Part shown: one piece after another, positions 8,744 through 16,473 of the stretch
Position numbering within the stretch: position 1 is the first letter of the stretch
How the letters are laid out: every line of letters begins with the position of its first letter
Virus record (IMG/VR): IMGVR_UViG_3300046787_000286
Span: 80,060 to 144,059 of that record
From: a virus
DNA length: 64,000 nt
Direction: 5' to 3' (one strand)
Program-made: the position numbers and the translations under genes
The notes under the pieces: generated by a model
Told to the model about the DNA's origin: nothing
Database searches by the model: none
What the model saw: the letters and a program-made list of their open reading frames with translations, nothing else

Positions 8744-9687
8744 ACAAAGTTCTCAATGTAATATTGTACTATCTCTTCTAGGGCTGTGTCAAAGACTGAT
8801 TGCGGGTACCATCCCAGCCCCTTGAGTTTCGAGTCATCGATTGCGTACCTTACATCTTGCCCCATACGCTGACTATCAAAAATATAATCTTCCCAATTAT
8901 CCGAAGCATCTTCACCTTTGTAGATTTTTAGAAGCTTCTTGATAACTTCTCGGTTGGGCATTTCGGCATTTCCTGAAATATTGTATATCTCATTAGTAAC
9001 ACCTGATTTGATAATAGTTACAACAGCAGTAGCAGTATCAGCAGCATGCAACCAAGTACGCACAGGTTTTCCTTGATCGTGAAGATCAATTTTCTTACCT
9101 AGCGTTAGGTATTTGATTGACTTAGGGATAAGTTTTTCAACATACTGTCCTGTGCCATAGTTATTGGTTGGTCGGACAATAACATACTTTAAGCCATATG
9201 TTCTAGCCCACGCAGTAATAAGCATGTCGGCAGCAGCTTTACTTGCTGAGTATGGATTACTAGGCTTTAACAAATCTGTTTCTGAATGAGTACCTGCTTC
9301 AATGTCGCCGTAAACTTCGTCTGTTGAGAAATGTAAAAATACAGGTTGCTTGTGTCGCGGCTGTTCTTTGATTAGTTCTAGTAGATGATGCACACCATTT
9401 ACATTACTGTGCAAAAATACTCCACTGCTCATAATACTATTATCAACGTGAGTTTCTGCAGCCATGTTAATAACATAGTCGCAATCGTGTAACCGATCTA
9501 GTTCATTGATATCAGTCTTGATAAACTTAAATGTTTTGTATTTTTTAAATTTTTCTAAGAAGTGTTCATTACTAGCATAGGTACATTTATCTACACCTAT
9601 AACATACCAACCCCGAGCTAGTAATTCGTGAGTCACATGCGACCCCATAAACCCAAGGCATCCAGTTACATAAACTATCTTCTTCAA
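8737..9687 (-). CDS. rmlB: Nucleoside-diphosphate-glucose 4,6-dehydratase, RmlB-like
   Basis: About 316 aa. The Rossmann motif VTGCLGFMGSHV, the active-site HFSTDEVYGD (T-D-E triad) and YSASKAAADML (YxxxK) are characteristic of dTDP/CDP-glucose 4,6-dehydratases. NNYGTGQY and DQGKPVRTWLHAAD match the family substrate-binding regions. It would make the 4-keto-6-deoxy sugar used by the RfbH-like enzyme. I chose TTG 9687 because it overlaps the previous stop as TTGA and begins MKKIVYVTG; an ATG at 9717 would add ten residues with no ribosome site. Which nucleotide (dTDP or CDP) it uses cannot be told. Confidence 0.88.
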   Translation of the reverse strand: MKKIVYVTGCLGFMGSHVTHELLARGWYVIGVDKCTYASNEHFLEKFKKYKTFKFIKTDINELDRLHDCDYVINMAAETHVDNSIMSSGVFLHSNVNGVHHLLELIKEQPRHKQPVFLHFSTDEVYGDIEAGTHSETDLLKPSNPYSASKAAADMLITAWARTYGLKYVIVRPTNNYGTGQYVEKLIPKSIKYLTLGKKIDLHDQGKPVRTWLHAADTATAVVTIIKSGVTNEIYNISGNAEMPNREVIKKLLKIYKGEDASDNWEDYIFDSQRMGQDVRYAIDDSKLKGLGWYPQSVFDTALEEIVQYYIENFVW

Positions 9688-10463
9688 ATCTTTCTCGCTT
9701 TGACTAATAAATGCCATCCGAGATATTCTCGAACAGCTTCACGCATTGCATCTGGCATAGCAGCAAACCATGGCTCTAATTCATAGCGGCCTGCCTTATA
9801 CGCATCTACATTATACATAAAGCAATGATCCTGACGTACACGTTCTATATGCCAGCCTGGACCCAACAACTCAGGAATTTCTTCTTTGGTGAAACTTTTA
9901 GCATACGGGCAACCAGCTTGTGCTTCGTATTGGTCAAGCCCTTTATAAATCATTGCTTGCTTCCAGGAATTCTTCGCGTATACCATGAAGCGGAACTCTC
10001 CACCAGGATTAAGCAACGAGTGTACATTGTTGATTATAGTATTGATTGCTGGAAAGTGATGAATAACACCATAGCTGTAAACAAGATCAAATTTTCCCAG
10101 GTTTGCAGTGTCGGTGCTATTACTTGCATCAATGTTATGGAATTCTCCATCGAGCCCTAGTACTTCAAAACGTTGTCGAGCAATTTCCACACTTTGGTCA
10201 CTGTAGTCAATGCCTACATATTCTGCACCGTGCTTGGCAAATTCTTCGCCGTCGCTAGCAATACCACATCCAACTTCTAAAACACGTTTGCCTTGCCACA
10301 AATGAAATCCAGCAAATTCTGGAATGTGCGGCTCCACTTGATATCGACGTTCGCTAACTTGATGGAAAAACTTTGGTGTTCCAAACTCAGCTGTGCCGTG
10401 TTTGATATTACAAGGCTGTGCATTCCAATATTTTTTAATTCGTGCCTCTAACTCGTCACTCAT
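9684..10463 (-). CDS. Class I SAM-dependent methyltransferase
   Basis: 259 aa. Motif I VLEVGCGIASDGEEFAKHG, motif II region VGIDYSDQSVEIARQR, and motif IV FDLVYSYGVIHHFP give a clear class I methyltransferase of the UbiE/small-molecule type. The ATG at 10463 overlaps the stop of the GT2 gene as ATGA; a longer reading from 10505 lies inside that gene. Position among sugar genes suggests sugar O- or C-methylation, but the acceptor is unknown. Confidence 0.85.
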   Translation of the reverse strand: MSDELEARIKKYWNAQPCNIKHGTAEFGTPKFFHQVSERRYQVEPHIPEFAGFHLWQGKRVLEVGCGIASDGEEFAKHGAEYVGIDYSDQSVEIARQRFEVLGLDGEFHNIDASNSTDTANLGKFDLVYSYGVIHHFPAINTIINNVHSLLNPGGEFRFMVYAKNSWKQAMIYKGLDQYEAQAGCPYAKSFTKEEIPELLGPGWHIERVRQDHCFMYNVDAYKAGRYELEPWFAAMPDAMREAVREYLGWHLLVKARKI

Positions 10464-11290
10464 GCTGCACCCATCTTTGTCATTGGTATTTGGAATTGTT
10501 TGCATTGATTATTGGTATCATTTTCTTGTAGTTTAATCCACGGGTCTTGTTTACCAGACTTGACGTTTGCCCACCAGGTGATATCCAAGTTCTTAGATGC
10601 CATGTAATCAGATAGCTTTTCAACGTCTTGCATTCTACGCAAGTGCCAACTCACGTGATGAAAATCTCTCGAGTCTGATGGATTGCCTTCGTACATAACA
10701 CGATTTTTGTAAGTGTCATCATTGTTATTGCCAGTGAGATCATGACGATCGTGTGTGACCCAAACAGGAACCCTTTCGAAAATATCCAACAAGTAAGCCT
10801 GTTGACTTAGCCAAGCATCAGAAATCTGATGTGGACTTAGATATCCCAAATGGTCTAACCATTCTCGAGGGACGATAGGGAAAATTGAATATGGATGATC
10901 GTTGTGTGTATGAACAGCCAAACATTTAAACTCCCCTGTGTGTTTAGCAATAACCTTGTCCCACCCAGCGGTGTCCATCATTGCATCGTCGTTCCAGAAC
11001 ATTAACCAATCAGCGTCAGACGACACTGCAAGAGCGTTAACATATTCGTTTAATCTATTGTATCCAAGTCTTTCAAAAACTTGTGCATCATAGTTGACTT
11101 TTTTCTCAATTAACCACGGCTCCAATTCGTTTTGGAAATGTTCGATGCCAGGTGTATCATCGTGATCGAACCCTAGTAATAGTTGAACTGTGTTTAAATC
11201 AACTGCTCGGTTAATTAAACTCATTACGCTGCGGCTTAGCGCATCTGTGCGTCCTCGTGTGGGTAGTAAAATTGCAATGCTATATTTCAT
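10460..11290 (-). CDS. Family 2-like glycosyltransferase
   Basis: 276 aa. The N-terminus SIAILLPTRGRTDALSRS is a typical GT2 start, LLLGFDHDDT gives the first acidic strand, and DWLMFWNDDAMM at residues ~94-105 is a DxD-like site (NDDA). A late EGNPSDSRDFHH region could be the acceptor side. Upstream 37 bp are non-coding, so the gene may begin a transcript; TTGCCG and TACATA 17 bp apart are only a weak promoter. Substrate unknown. Confidence 0.8.
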   Translation of the reverse strand: MKYSIAILLPTRGRTDALSRSVMSLINRAVDLNTVQLLLGFDHDDTPGIEHFQNELEPWLIEKKVNYDAQVFERLGYNRLNEYVNALAVSSDADWLMFWNDDAMMDTAGWDKVIAKHTGEFKCLAVHTHNDHPYSIFPIVPREWLDHLGYLSPHQISDAWLSQQAYLLDIFERVPVWVTHDRHDLTGNNNDDTYKNRVMYEGNPSDSRDFHHVSWHLRRMQDVEKLSDYMASKNLDITWWANVKSGKQDPWIKLQENDTNNQCKQFQIPMTKMGAA

Positions 11291-11327
11291 ATCATTATGT
11301 ATCTATAAAATGAAGTACCGGCAATTT

Positions 11328-11825
11328 TTACGCAAATAGATCTTCGTTCCATTCACGGTGGCCTTCTCGATACGCCATGTTGCTTTGTGTTTCGCGCACT
11401 TCAACACGATAGCACCATAAACGATCTGCTTCGCCAGGTCCCCACATCTCAGGAATGTAAACACCATTTACATACTTGTACAGCATGTCGCTTAGTGCTT
11501 CACAACCTAGTGCAGGTAGCACAACGATCTTGGCCATGTTCTTCTCTTGTAGCAGTTTAAATGTTTCCAACTCTGGATCATCTTGTGCAACAATAAGCGT
11601 ATGGTCGAATTGGTCTTCCAGTGTCTTCTTTAGTTCCTTGAGACCGCCGTAGTCTGCGGCCCAGTTACGAACGTCTAGATCATTGGTTCCAAAATAGAAC
11701 TTCATTGAAAAAGCGTAGCCGTGGATTAAGTTACAGTGACTATCAGCACGCCATTGTCTGTAAGCAACAGGGAAGGCGTTGTGATACTCTTTTGTAGAGG
11801 TGTATTTGTATTGGATGGGTGTCAT
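11328..11825 (-). CDS. queD: 6-carboxytetrahydropterin synthase (QueD), with altered zinc ligands
   Basis: 165 aa. QueD converts dihydroneopterin triphosphate to 6-carboxytetrahydropterin. SHCNLIHGYAFSMKF carries the catalytic Cys and one His; FDHTLIVAQDDPE has the catalytic D-H, and GCEALSDML gives the conserved Glu. The usual zinc triad is H...HxH; here the first position appears to be Tyr (FPVAY) and the HGH is HGY. Similar HGY forms occur in T4-like phage homologues as far as I recall. The start at ATG 11825 has AGGAG about 10 nt upstream. Confidence 0.85.
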   Translation of the reverse strand: MTPIQYKYTSTKEYHNAFPVAYRQWRADSHCNLIHGYAFSMKFYFGTNDLDVRNWAADYGGLKELKKTLEDQFDHTLIVAQDDPELETFKLLQEKNMAKIVVLPALGCEALSDMLYKYVNGVYIPEMWGPGEADRLWCYRVEVRETQSNMAYREGHREWNEDLFA

Positions 11826-11909
11826 GCTTGTTTCTCCTATGTTAATTTTAGCATAGGCAGCAGAATTTGTATAGCGGGATGATGCTCTAAAGGCCGCTTA
11901 GAGAAATAC

Positions 11910-12026
11910 TTATGCTAGTTCCACTAGATGGTATTTAGAAGCCGGATAATGTTCCTGTAGCCACTCCAATAACCCTTCTTGGTTTGGCAACTGAATTTCT
12001 CCAGTTTTGTTTGTTATCACAATCAT
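11910..12026 (-). CDS. 38-aa small protein between HIT gene and queD
   Basis: Too short for usual gene callers. The ATG at 12026 overlaps the HIT stop as ATGA, the style of coupling used throughout this genome. The 38-aa product starts MIVITNKTGEIQLPNQEGLL and ends YHLVELA. It has no known motif. The coupling and the clean stop support it; codon statistics were not computed. Confidence 0.5.
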   Translation of the reverse strand: MIVITNKTGEIQLPNQEGLLEWLQEHYPASKYHLVELA

Positions 12027-12424
12027 TTTGGTAACTGATAGCCGCCACTTTTGTAGTTTGCTTGCCCGTGAATAACACCACGCACACCGCCGATTGGGTT
12101 AGCACAGTCACCGGTTTTGCGAGGAATCAGATGCACATGCGGATACATTACTGTTTGGCCAGCAGCTTCGCCCATGTTGATTCCAACGTTGAATGCATCA
12201 CACATGCCTTCATCAACTAGTTTCTGGCCATGATAAAATGCACGTTTAAAACAGTGTTCGATTGTGGCGCCATTGTTTGTTACAGGCACAAACAACAAGT
12301 GTCCCTTAGCAACAGGAAATCTATCTTGAAATACTGCGACTTGTAGATCACTAAGTTCGTGAACTTTTAAATCCCAAGGCGCTACACCTGCTTGTGCGGC
12401 CTTGTCTAATGTATTGTATTTCAT
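12023..12424 (-). CDS. HIT-family nucleotide hydrolase
   Basis: 133 aa. The C-terminal motif GQTVMYPHVHLIPRK is the histidine-triad region. The middle (nucleophile) and third His are present, while the first is Tyr. FPVAKGHLLFVP matches the N-terminal HIT segment, and FNVGINMGEAAGQTV the glycine strand. HIT proteins hydrolyse or transfer nucleotidyl groups (AMP-lysine, Ap4A and others). The loss of the first His is common outside the Hint group. Substrate unknown. Confidence 0.88.
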   Translation of the reverse strand: MKYNTLDKAAQAGVAPWDLKVHELSDLQVAVFQDRFPVAKGHLLFVPVTNNGATIEHCFKRAFYHGQKLVDEGMCDAFNVGINMGEAAGQTVMYPHVHLIPRKTGDCANPIGGVRGVIHGQANYKSGGYQLPK

Positions 12425-12427
12425 AGT

Positions 12428-13645
12428 TTATAATTCCTTTGTATAATATTTTCCATTAAGATATTGTAGCACATAGACCTTGTTGTTAGTAGTGTTTTGA
12501 TAAACTGTGCCGTGCCCAATGTTCCAACTTCCTCGACCTGCCCCTGCTGTTGCAGCCATTGCATCTAATACGTCTTGTTTATAAGGAACCCATGAACCAT
12601 TGACAATTTGATAAATTTTCATATGGCCATTATCGGCGCCGAACAATACAGTTGTATGCCCAGCTGTGAAGATAGTATGTGAATAATAAGCATTATTATT
12701 TTGGTTGTCAAACGCAGCCTGTGCTGTGAAGTTGCCTTGCCCGTCACCTAATAATACTTGCTTCGCCCCAGGCACGCCGGAAACAACATCGTTAAACACC
12801 GCTACAAAATCTGTGTGTCCATCATTGTTGATGTCCATTGCCCGACTATTAATCAAGTCAAATTCGGCGCCATTATTTGGTGCAGTGATACCTATGTTAG
12901 ATAGCACACCAAGATTGTTGTCCAAATTAACAATGGAAGATTTATAGCCAGCAACTAATCCTGACTGTCCCATTATGATAGAAATTGTATTATTTTGATT
13001 GTGAACTACACTACATGTAGCAAAATGATCGTTGGGTAATACTGTTGTTTGGATTGTAAAGTTACGATTGCCATTATTAACGTATAAGCCACCATTGGCG
13101 CCACTTACTAATAAGTCAATATCGCCGTCGCGGTCAATATCGTCGTAGCAGGCACCATGTGCATACACTTGATCAGACAAGTCTTGTCGAATAAACTGTC
13201 CTGAATTGTTCCAGAAGAACACACTGTTAGCAAGCGGTTGACCAGCACCGTCGTCAAACGCTGGAAAGAAAATATCATTGCGGCCATCGTTGTCAAAGTC
13301 TGCAATAAAAATACGTTGACTACCGCTGTAAGTGTTCGACGGAAGAACCTCAGTTGTTTTTTCAGTCAACGAGCCATCTGTGTTTTGATAAAATACATAG
13401 ATGCGAGCAGTGTGAGTGCCGTCATTAACCCATCCACCTACTACAATGTCATCAAGCCCGTCGTTGTTTAAGTCTCCTACTGCTAAAGTATTAACAAGAT
13501 TTAGGCCTGTATTAGTTGTTCGCAATACTGTGTTTAGTCCAGCTGCTGGCACAACGCCAGTGGAAGACGATGACCCTCCGCCACCACCTCCGCAGCCAGT
13601 TAATACTAAAGTTAACAGAATAATAGTTACAGTACTTTTGATCAT
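12428..13645 (-). CDS. Lipoprotein with FG-GAP/VCBS-type repeats
   Basis: 405 aa. A lipoprotein signal MIKSTVTIILLTLVLTGC has a lipobox LTGC followed by a run of Gly and Ser. At least four calcium-binding-like repeats follow: VGDLNNDGLDDIVVGG, IADFDNDGRNDIFF, YDDIDRDGDIDLLVSG and AMDINNDGHTDFVAV. This is a beta-propeller as in FG-GAP proteins. It would sit on the host outer or inner membrane. A strong sigma70-like promoter lies just upstream (13652-13680), placed so that the transcript would be nearly leaderless. It could change the host surface or block further phage adsorption; that is inference. Confidence 0.85.
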   Translation of the reverse strand: MIKSTVTIILLTLVLTGCGGGGGGSSSSTGVVPAAGLNTVLRTTNTGLNLVNTLAVGDLNNDGLDDIVVGGWVNDGTHTARIYVFYQNTDGSLTEKTTEVLPSNTYSGSQRIFIADFDNDGRNDIFFPAFDDGAGQPLANSVFFWNNSGQFIRQDLSDQVYAHGACYDDIDRDGDIDLLVSGANGGLYVNNGNRNFTIQTTVLPNDHFATCSVVHNQNNTISIIMGQSGLVAGYKSSIVNLDNNLGVLSNIGITAPNNGAEFDLINSRAMDINNDGHTDFVAVFNDVVSGVPGAKQVLLGDGQGNFTAQAAFDNQNNNAYYSHTIFTAGHTTVLFGADNGHMKIYQIVNGSWVPYKQDVLDAMAATAGAGRGSWNIGHGTVYQNTTNNKVYVLQYLNGKYYTKEL

Positions 13646-13651
13646 GCATGT

Positions 13652-13680
13652 ATTATAACAGTTTGGGATTTATTGGTCAA
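13652..13680 (-). promoter_or_regulatory. Strong sigma70-like promoter before the FG-GAP lipoprotein gene
   Basis: On the minus strand TTGACC (13680-13675) and TATAAT (13657-13652) are 17 bp apart, close to the consensus. The gene's ATG (13645) begins only 6 bp after the -10 box, so the RNA would start at or near the ATG. Confidence 0.7.
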
Positions 13681-13689
13681 ACTATTCCA

Positions 13690-14220
13690 AAAGTATCAAT
13701 GTTACACTATCAGATGTCTAAGCGACATCTTCTCTTTCGTCTTTGACTCAGAGAGTTTTGTAGCAAACGAAGTTGAGATATTTTCGCTAGATGCTTGATC
13801 CATACGACACCCTGATAAAGGGCGCAGTAAAAAGAATGTTGAGACATTCGCTGAGTGTTTCACTCACACTGACAATAGGTATTTGTGTTGTTCACGCTTC
13901 TGGGCTCTGTACCTTACCCCACCTACTACGATTTTTAAGAGAACCTCGGTGCCAATGTTCTCATGAGCGTATTAAACAATAAGTTGGATTACTCCACACT
14001 CAACCTGTTCCGACTACGCAAACGTAAAACCCACAGGGGCAACATTTTAAGGCATCTCTAGTCAAGGCTAGAGGTAGTGCATAGAAGTCCTACTACAGCG
14101 GTAGGATTTGGTTGCCGTCACACATCAGAACGGATTCGCCAGCGGTATTACAATCGGCCCGCCACCCTTGGAGCTGTATTAAATGTCAAGTGAAAGCACG
14201 GGCGAACCGTGCTTACGCAA
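13690..14220 (-). ncRNA. Candidate large structured RNA between folE and the FG-GAP gene
   Basis: This 584-bp gap (13646-14229) is the only long gene-free stretch. No coding frame is convincing. It holds many perfect local inverted repeats: 13712-13730 (7 bp), 13810-13822 (4 bp), 13834-13849 (5 bp), 13852-13866 (6 bp), 13939-13962 (6 bp), 14056-14073 (6 bp), 14085-14109 (9 bp) and 14194-14214 (8 bp). This density suggests a large ornate RNA, as found in phages (GOLLD, ROOL). It lacks tmRNA or RNase P hallmarks. Strand is assumed from neighbours; the ends are not known. Confidence 0.6.
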
Positions 14221-14229
14221 GTAGATTAA

Positions 14230-14931
14230 TTAACGTGGTGCAAACTCTTGTTGAAGTTTGATGTTGTCAAAGAACTCTTTCTTTACCGAAGCATCTGTCT
14301 TAAATGCACCATTAAGAACTGTCGTCTGGGTGAGACTAGAGTGAGCCATAATACCACGATTCTCACAGCATCCATGGGTAGCTTGGATATAAACTGCAAC
14401 ATCTTTGGATCCAGTTGCAAATTCAATTTCACGAGCGATGTCCATACAGAGTTCTTCTTGTAGTGTTCCTCGTCGAGCACACCATTGCGCAATTCGAGTG
14501 TATTTCGAAAGGCCAATGAGTTTTGGTCCAGCAATAATGCCAATATAAGCCACACCCGTAACAGGCTGGTGATGATGCGAACACATGCTCTTAAGCTCTG
14601 AACGCACAACCAACATACCATCGTAGGCTCCTTCTGTATCATTGGGGAAAGCCGTAGCATTAGGGCTCTCCTCGTATCTGCCAGCCATGATTTCATATAC
14701 ATACATCTTTGCTAAACGGCGTGCTGTACCCATTGAGTTTGGATCGTTTTGTCGATCAATAATCAAACTGTCTAGCACACCTTCAAACTTGCCTGTGAGC
14801 TCATCCACTAGCAAGTCTTTTTCTTTATCAGTAATAAAGTCACTGATGTTATCACCTGCCCAGTAACGCTTGTCTGCGTCAGTTAATCGTTTGCGAATTA
14901 CTTGTGATAGGTTTAAACTGTTGTCTGTCAT
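14230..14931 (-). CDS. folE: GTP cyclohydrolase I
   Basis: 233 aa. Opens GTP to dihydroneopterin triphosphate, the first step towards folate and 7-deazaguanine. The zinc and active-site motif MCSHHHQPVTG, LIGLSKYTRIAQWCARR and TQEEL-type QEELCMDIA are intact, as is the second zinc Cys in THGCCENRGI. The N-terminus is helical as in FolE. With QueD and QueE it provides the first three steps to preQ0. It ends just before the structured RNA region. Confidence 0.94.
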   Translation of the reverse strand: MTDNSLNLSQVIRKRLTDADKRYWAGDNISDFITDKEKDLLVDELTGKFEGVLDSLIIDRQNDPNSMGTARRLAKMYVYEIMAGRYEESPNATAFPNDTEGAYDGMLVVRSELKSMCSHHHQPVTGVAYIGIIAGPKLIGLSKYTRIAQWCARRGTLQEELCMDIAREIEFATGSKDVAVYIQATHGCCENRGIMAHSSLTQTTVLNGAFKTDASVKKEFFDNIKLQQEFAPR

Positions 14932-14932
14932 A

Positions 14933-15526
14933 TTAGTCCTTAATTGTGATGGTTCTTAAATCTGGGTATTCAACTAGCTTGGGTTTAACTGGAAACTCTT
15001 TAATACCTTGCAGTAGTGCAATTCCTTTGACTGCTTCTTCTGGTGTAGGTTTATAGTGATAACCAACCCTAAACTCTTTCTGTTGTTCCCACGGTGATAT
15101 ATTTAGATCGCGACCGTCGTATCGCATACGAATTATTACATCATACGCTGCTTTGTCATCTAACAGTATAGCACCACCACGGCCTATATGTAAAGGCTTT
15201 GTGTGCCCAAAGCTCAAACATTGCATTTGCCCTTCGCGATACATGTTCTTTTCTAGTCTACGTGCTGAATCCCAAATTCGAGTTTTTCTAAACTTGTATT
15301 CGCCTACCCACTGTTCATTACCTTCGTAGTAGTATTGAATTTTCAACTTGTGCATTAGCATCGGAATACTCAAGTAAGTAAAAGGTGTGAACGCACAAAA
15401 CTCAACCTTGTCATATCTCATACAAAGCTCAATAGCGTGAGTGCAACAATCGGTCATGATTGCATACGGTGCGCCAGTATATTCTGCTAGTGCGATTTCA
15501 AATCGATTAATATCGTCAAATGTCAT
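14933..15526 (-). CDS. Compact DegT/StrS-type PLP protein
   Basis: 197 aa, about half the usual length of the family. The segment TGAPYAIMTDCCTHAIEL matches the N-terminal substrate and PLP loop, IWDSARRL the Asp that holds the PLP nitrogen, and LSFGHTKPLHIGRGGAI the lysine motif. GYHYKPTPEEAVKGIALLQ matches the later GYN-R region. All key positions are therefore present in a shortened form. The C-terminal small domain is mostly missing. It overlaps galE by 4 bp (ATGA). It could be a working minimal enzyme or a regulatory relic. Confidence 0.75.
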   Translation of the reverse strand: MTFDDINRFEIALAEYTGAPYAIMTDCCTHAIELCMRYDKVEFCAFTPFTYLSIPMLMHKLKIQYYYEGNEQWVGEYKFRKTRIWDSARRLEKNMYREGQMQCLSFGHTKPLHIGRGGAILLDDKAAYDVIIRMRYDGRDLNISPWEQQKEFRVGYHYKPTPEEAVKGIALLQGIKEFPVKPKLVEYPDLRTITIKD

Positions 15527-16473
15527 TTGTTATACCAATTCCATGCATGTTGAATCATTGCATCTAAATCGTGGTGACGCCAAGCTCCAGCTACTAAATC
15601 GAACTTAGCCGAAGTAGCAGTTAACGTTGCAGGATCTCCAGACCGTGCTGCACTGATATGAATATTAGGACGCTTACCGGTAATTTCTGTTGCACGTAGT
15701 ATCACCTGCTGAACTGAGTGTCCATGATTTGATCCAAGATTATAGATACCTGCAGGAATCTTGTGATAGATCGCCAAAGCATGTGCTCTAGCAATGTCTT
15801 CAACATGAACATAATCACGAACGCAGGTACCGTCAGCAGTAGGGTAATCCATCCCATAAACCTCAAATGTAGATCCATCCTTTGCAGCCTCTAAGAATTT
15901 AGCAATTAAATGAGTAGCACCTGGCTCTTGTCCATGGCAGCCCTTTGGGTCAGCACCACAGGCATTAAAATAACGAAAGCTAACGTAGTCCAAGCCATAT
16001 GCTCGATGATATGACTTTAGAATCATGTCAATCATATACTTGCTTTCGCCATAAGGACTAATAGGTAATTCCGGGAACGATTCGTCTATTGGATTCAGCA
16101 CTGGCTCGCCGTATGTAGCTGCTGAAGAACTAAAAATAAATTTAGTCTTAGGTAAACTCTTGCGAACAATGTCCAACAACTTTAGAGTTTTAACCACATT
16201 GTTGTTGTAGTATTCACTAGGATCTTTTACACTTGGTCCAACAAGACTAGTGCCAGCACAGTGAATAATAGCATCAGGTTGTTTTGCAATAATCCAGCTT
16301 AGAGCCACATCGCTAGCAAAGTCCTGGTACAAGTATCCGTCGCACACGCCTAACAAATGCTTAGGCGGATCTCTACGATCGATGCCGTACACCACGTGCC
16401 CTGCGTCTTTCAACAACAGGGCAGTTTGTCCGCCAATGTAGCCGGCTGAGCCAGTAACAATTACAGTTGACAT
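15523..16473 (-). CDS. galE: UDP-glucose 4-epimerase-like enzyme
   Basis: 316 aa. VTGSAGYIGGQTALLL is the NAD-binding motif, FSSSAATYGEP has the Ser/Thr, and SPYGESKYMIDMI the YxxxK. SFRYFNACGADPKGCHGQ and DGTCVRDYVHVEDIA are strongly GalE-like. It would interconvert UDP-glucose and UDP-galactose, giving galactose donors for the phage glycosyltransferases. It begins one base before the adjacent glycosyltransferase gene's stop and is part of the same operon. Confidence 0.9.
   Translation of the reverse strand: MSTVIVTGSAGYIGGQTALLLKDAGHVVYGIDRRDPPKHLLGVCDGYLYQDFASDVALSWIIAKQPDAIIHCAGTSLVGPSVKDPSEYYNNNVVKTLKLLDIVRKSLPKTKFIFSSSAATYGEPVLNPIDESFPELPISPYGESKYMIDMILKSYHRAYGLDYVSFRYFNACGADPKGCHGQEPGATHLIAKFLEAAKDGSTFEVYGMDYPTADGTCVRDYVHVEDIARAHALAIYHKIPAGIYNLGSNHGHSVQQVILRATEITGKRPNIHISAARSGDPATLTATSAKFDLVAGAWRHHDLDAMIQHAWNWYNK

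Noticed and set aside
11826-11909. Terminator at the CTCTAA/TTAGAG hairpin before queD
   Set aside because: A 6-bp stem with no T-run; too weak to call.
13791-13982. Plus-strand 63-aa open frame inside the candidate RNA region
   Set aside because: No ribosome site, no recognisable protein features, and the sequence is dominated by inverted repeats.
13690-14220. tmRNA, RNase P RNA or group I intron
   Set aside because: The tmRNA GGGGCTGA start and 3' CCA acceptor, RNase P GAGGAAAGTCC and group I core motifs are not visible.
14283-14702. Minus-strand 139-aa frame inside folE
   Set aside because: It is a frame shadow of the clear FolE reading frame.
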